From Clostridia bacterium (GTDB lineage: Bacteria > Bacillota > DSM-521 > Neomoorellales > SLTJ01): a DNA stretch of 7,570 bases. Positions 6,930 to 7,570 of this stretch are shown here, in pieces. Both the position numbers and the translations under genes were made by a program. Numbering within the stretch: the stretch's first letter is position 1; every line of letters begins with the position of its first letter. The stretch lies in contig JACIYD010000068.1 of NCBI GenBank assembly GCA_014360105.1, positions 1-7,570 of the forward strand, written 5' to 3'. A model generated the notes under the pieces. It had not been told where the DNA came from. It saw nothing but the letters and a program-made list of their open reading frames with translations, and ran no database searches.

Positions 6930-7570
6930 ATGAAGACGCTGGCACAGATCGCGGCGGCCGTTGTGCCGCGGGCGAGCGGCGGCAACCTGGAAGTGCCGGT
7001 GAACGGCATCTACTACGACTCCAGGGAGGTCCGGCCGGGCGGTCTTTTCGTCGCCATCCCGGGCTACCGGACGGACGGCCACCTTTTTCTCGAAGATGCC
7101 GTCCGCCGCGGCGCGGCTGCGGCGGTGGTAGAAAGGCGGGAGGCGGTGCCGCCCGGACTGGCCTGGCTCGAAGTCCCCGACTGCCGTCAGGCCCTGGGCG
7201 ACCTGGCTGCGGCCTTTTATGATTACCCGGCGCGTTGCTTGCGCCTTTTTGGTGTTACGGGTACCAACGGCAAGACCACGACCACCCACCTCATCGCGCA
7301 TGTACTGGAGGCGGCGGGTATGGCCACGGGTCTGGTGGGGACGGTGGGAAACCGGCTGGGCGACACCTGGGTGGAAGCCGCCCGCACCACGCCGGAGGCA
7401 AGCGACCTCCAGGCATTGCTGGCGGCGATGCGCGAACGGGGGCTTGCCGCCTGTGTGATGGAGGTCTCTTCCCACGGGCTCGTCCTGGAAAGGGTGCGGG
7501 GCTGTTCTTTCGATGTAGGCGTTTTTACCAACCTCAGCCAGAACCACCTGGACTTTCATCCCGATGTGGC
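6930..7570 (+). CDS. murE: UDP-N-acetylmuramyl-tripeptide synthetase MurE, 3' end outside window
   Basis: MurE is a cytoplasmic ATP-dependent ligase that adds the third stem-peptide residue (meso-diaminopimelate or lysine) to UDP-MurNAc-L-Ala-D-Glu. The first 213 residues are present and open to the window edge. They show the N-terminal UDP-MurNAc-binding domain (YYDSREVRPGGLFVAIPGY near residues 29-47), the ATP loop GVTGTNGKTTTT (108-119, Lys115), the TTPEASDLQ substrate motif, EVSSHGL, and the NLSQNHLDFH segment. At residue 205 Asn takes the place of the Asp commonly found in this last motif. The start ATG 6930 is preceded by GGAGGA (6915-6920, nine bases away). The residues that separate diaminopimelate from lysine enzymes lie in the missing C-terminal part, so the specificity cannot be read here. 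It follows the PBP gene as in other Gram-positive dcw clusters, but after a 255-base gap. Confidence 0.95.
   Translation, partial: MKTLAQIAAAVVPRASGGNLEVPVNGIYYDSREVRPGGLFVAIPGYRTDGHLFLEDAVRRGAAAAVVERREAVPPGLAWLEVPDCRQALGDLAAAFYDYPARCLRLFGVTGTNGKTTTTHLIAHVLEAAGMATGLVGTVGNRLGDTWVEAARTTPEASDLQALLAAMRERGLAACVMEVSSHGLVLERVRGCSFDVGVFTNLSQNHLDFHPDV

Noticed and set aside
6429..7559. Long open frame of 376 codons on the minus strand across the PBP end, the gap and murE
   Set aside because: It spans two unrelated genes and a promoter region and has His/Arg/Pro-rich composition without a known fold, so it is a shadow of the coding strand.

Overview
The window reads as chromosomal DNA of a GC-rich Gram-positive (Firmicutes) bacterium, most like the thermophilic or anaerobic Moorella/Desulfotomaculum/Ammonifex type. 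The basis is the gene order mraZ-rsmH-ftsL-PBP-murE, the PASTA-bearing division PBP, the strong GGAGG-type ribosome binding sites, and a short methionine-synthase-like protein of a kind I associate with anaerobes. The lineage is inference from gene content; no rRNA gene or other direct marker is present. All recognised genes lie on the + strand.

Left part (1-2520). The window opens inside a Fic-family protein whose reading frame is open to the window edge, so the gene begins upstream. It is a self-inhibited class II Fic protein with a C-terminal winged-helix domain. After a 181-base gap that holds a nested inverted repeat comes a roughly 359-residue protein of the MetE-C/UROD-like methyltransferase superfamily, most simply a core-type (folate-independent) methionine synthase. 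A clear rho-independent terminator at 2494-2520 closes this block.

Right part (2521-7570). This is the start of the division and cell wall (dcw) cluster. A cluster of 10-bp-phased GTGG repeats just before mraZ matches the known MraZ operator type, so mraZ probably represses its own operon. mraZ, rsmH and ftsL overlap by 1 and 4 bases (TGATG and ATGA junctions), and the PBP gene follows 11 bases later, so these four look translationally coupled. The PBP (transpeptidase with two PASTA domains) is separated by 255 bases from murE, which has its own likely promoter and runs off the right edge. Together these products control the operon (MraZ), methylate 16S rRNA (RsmH), build the septal complex (FtsL, PBP) and supply the peptidoglycan precursor (MurE).

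I see no mobile element, CRISPR array, tRNA or rRNA. I do not think the window holds an undescribed system. The points most worth a second look are the MetE-like protein with an altered metal-ligand pattern, the phased MraZ operator, and the promoter-bearing gap before murE.
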